A stretch of DNA of 25,127 nucleotides from SSC4 sp964443225 (lineage in GTDB: Bacteria; Chloroflexota; Anaerolineae; SSC4; Amarolineaceae), in assembly GCA_964443225.1 (NCBI GenBank), contig CAYUCC010000075.1:1-25127 (forward strand), written 5' to 3'. The position numbers and the translations under genes are program-made. Shown here piece by piece: positions 24,652 to 25,127 of this stretch. The notes under the pieces are model-generated. The model worked only from the letters and a program-made list of their open reading frames with translations, ran no database searches and was not told the origin of the DNA. How positions within the stretch are numbered: position 1 is the first letter of the stretch; each line of letters starts with the position of its first letter.

Positions 24652-24681
24652 TTGACAAAGCACCGGTGCATCGGCTATACT
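24652..24681 (+). promoter_or_regulatory. Promoter of pyrG
   Basis: A perfect TTGACA (24652-24657), an 18-bp spacer and TATACT (24676-24681). Transcription should start near 24688-24689, leaving a ~170-nt leader before pyrG. Confidence 0.8.
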
Positions 24682-24688
24682 TTGCGCC

Positions 24689-24858
24689 ATGTTCGCGGTA
24701 TGGCGTAAGTTCCCACTCATCGAACCGCAGTTCCTGGCTGGTTCTTTCAACCGGCCAGCGGTCATTACGCTATGGCCTGGTACCAGGCTCACACGCAGGG
24801 ACACGGGGATCGATCTCCGTGTCCCTGCCGTTTGGCGACGAATCAGATGGGGGTACCT
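24689..24858 (+). ncRNA. Structured pyrG leader (candidate cis-regulatory RNA)
   Basis: The leader can fold into nested helices. P1 pairs AUGGCGUAA (24700-24708) with UUACGCUAU (24765-24773). P2 pairs ACCGC (24724-24728) with GCGGU (24758-24762). P3 pairs CUGGCUGGUU (24734-24743) with AACCGGCCAG (24749-24758). The G at 24758 can serve P2 or P3. A perfect 14-nt palindrome follows at 24775-24788, then a 16-bp hairpin with one G-U pair (24795-24810 with 24813-24828) just before CGUUUGG. The last hairpin resembles an attenuator but has only three U. An open frame also runs from ATG 24689 to TGA 24862. The structure is drawn by eye; no known riboswitch class was recognised. Confidence 0.55.
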
Positions 24859-25127
24859 GTGACAAAATACATCTTTGTGACCGGCGGTGTGGTAAGTTCG
24901 CTGGGCAAAGGAGTGACGGCGGCGGCCTTGGGCCGGCTGCTCAAGAGCCGCGGTGTCTCGGTGGCAATCCAAAAGCTCGACCCGTATCTCAACGTCGACC
25001 CCGGCACGATGTCGCCGTTCCAGCACGGCGAAGTCTTCGTCACCGAAGACGGCGCCGAAACCGATCTCGATCTTGGGCACTACGAGCGCTTCACCGGCGT
25101 CTCCGCCCGCAAGACCGACAACACGAC
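24859..25127 (+). CDS. pyrG: CTP synthase (3' partial)
   Basis: N-terminal 89 residues of CTP synthase, which aminates UTP to CTP using ATP and glutamine. The reading begins TKYIFVTGGVVSSLGKG, carrying the P-loop of the synthetase domain, and continues through IQKLDPYLNVDPGTMSPFQH and GEVFVTEDGAETDLDLGHYE, with conserved metal and nucleotide residues. The gene runs off the window end. I chose GTG 24859, which gives the common MTKYIFVTGG start and has a GGGGG stretch 5 bp upstream; an in-frame ATG at 24847 would add four residues and lacks a ribosome-binding site. It has its own strong promoter and a long structured leader. Confidence 0.93.
   Translation, partial: MTKYIFVTGGVVSSLGKGVTAAALGRLLKSRGVSVAIQKLDPYLNVDPGTMSPFQHGEVFVTEDGAETDLDLGHYERFTGVSARKTDNT

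Noticed and set aside
24689..24858. T-box or known riboswitch upstream of pyrG
   Set aside because: No T-box sequence, specifier loop or known aptamer core was recognised, and pyrG is not a usual T-box target.
23698..25080. 460-codon minus-strand frame
   Set aside because: It runs antisense to both the VOC gene and pyrG and crosses their promoters, so it is a GC-rich shadow.

Overview
The window is GC-rich DNA carrying single-copy-type housekeeping genes (ppa, pyrG), a Leloir galactose operon, peptide-use genes and long secreted repeat proteins with META, SH3, CSLREA and dockerin-like modules. That mix, together with Thr/Pro-rich linkers and many intergenic palindromes, suggests a member of Chloroflexota (Anaerolineae/Caldilineae-like). 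This is inferred from gene style only; there is no rRNA or other decisive marker in the window.

Layout. (1) Positions 1-4989, plus strand: a peptide-use cluster with an M20 dipeptidase (5' end cut by the window), an M17 leucyl aminopeptidase, an AbgT-family transporter and a TRIC/UPF0126 membrane protein. (2) Positions 4989-11055: a decayed stretch. A ZIP-type metal transporter is broken by an ~80-bp MITE-like element. An alpha/beta-hydrolase lipoprotein has lost its middle, a Sap/GAP-type membrane protein is frameshifted and cut short, a DUF1254 gene is frameshifted and truncated beside a lone transposon-type end, and a VIT/CCC1 transporter keeps only its C-terminal half. Two apparently intact genes sit among these remnants: a triple-META/SH3 protein and an MFS transporter. 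The left end of the MITE and the lone end at 10123-10150 form 28-bp inverted repeats (one mismatch) bracketing about 4.9 kb. (3) Positions 10589-12818: a plausible promoter leads to the VIT remnant, a DUF389 protein and a family-2 glycosyltransferase whose last codons are made of 7-bp tandem repeats. (4) Positions 12819-13151: a gene-free block of short repeats. (5) Positions 13152-18180, minus strand: a 1152-residue CSLREA/beta-helix/dockerin-like secreted protein and an amidase, separated by an 88-nt near-palindrome. (6) Positions 18407-19015: inorganic pyrophosphatase, convergent with the next operon. (7) Positions 19113-22838, minus strand: GH4 alpha-galactosidase, galT, galK. galK carries a 51-bp unit present three times in frame. 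(8) Positions 23009-25127, plus strand: an FMN-binding split-barrel protein, a double-VOC protein, and the start of CTP synthase (pyrG) behind a strong promoter and a highly foldable ~170-nt leader.

How the genes fit together: the first cluster probably imports and hydrolyses peptides or aminoacyl conjugates. The GH4-galT-galK operon releases galactose from alpha-galactosides and feeds it into the Leloir pathway; galE is not in the window. The most unusual signals are the pyrG leader, the in-frame tandem repeat in galK, the MITE-associated gene decay and the intergenic repeat block. I found no CRISPR array, rRNA or tRNA.
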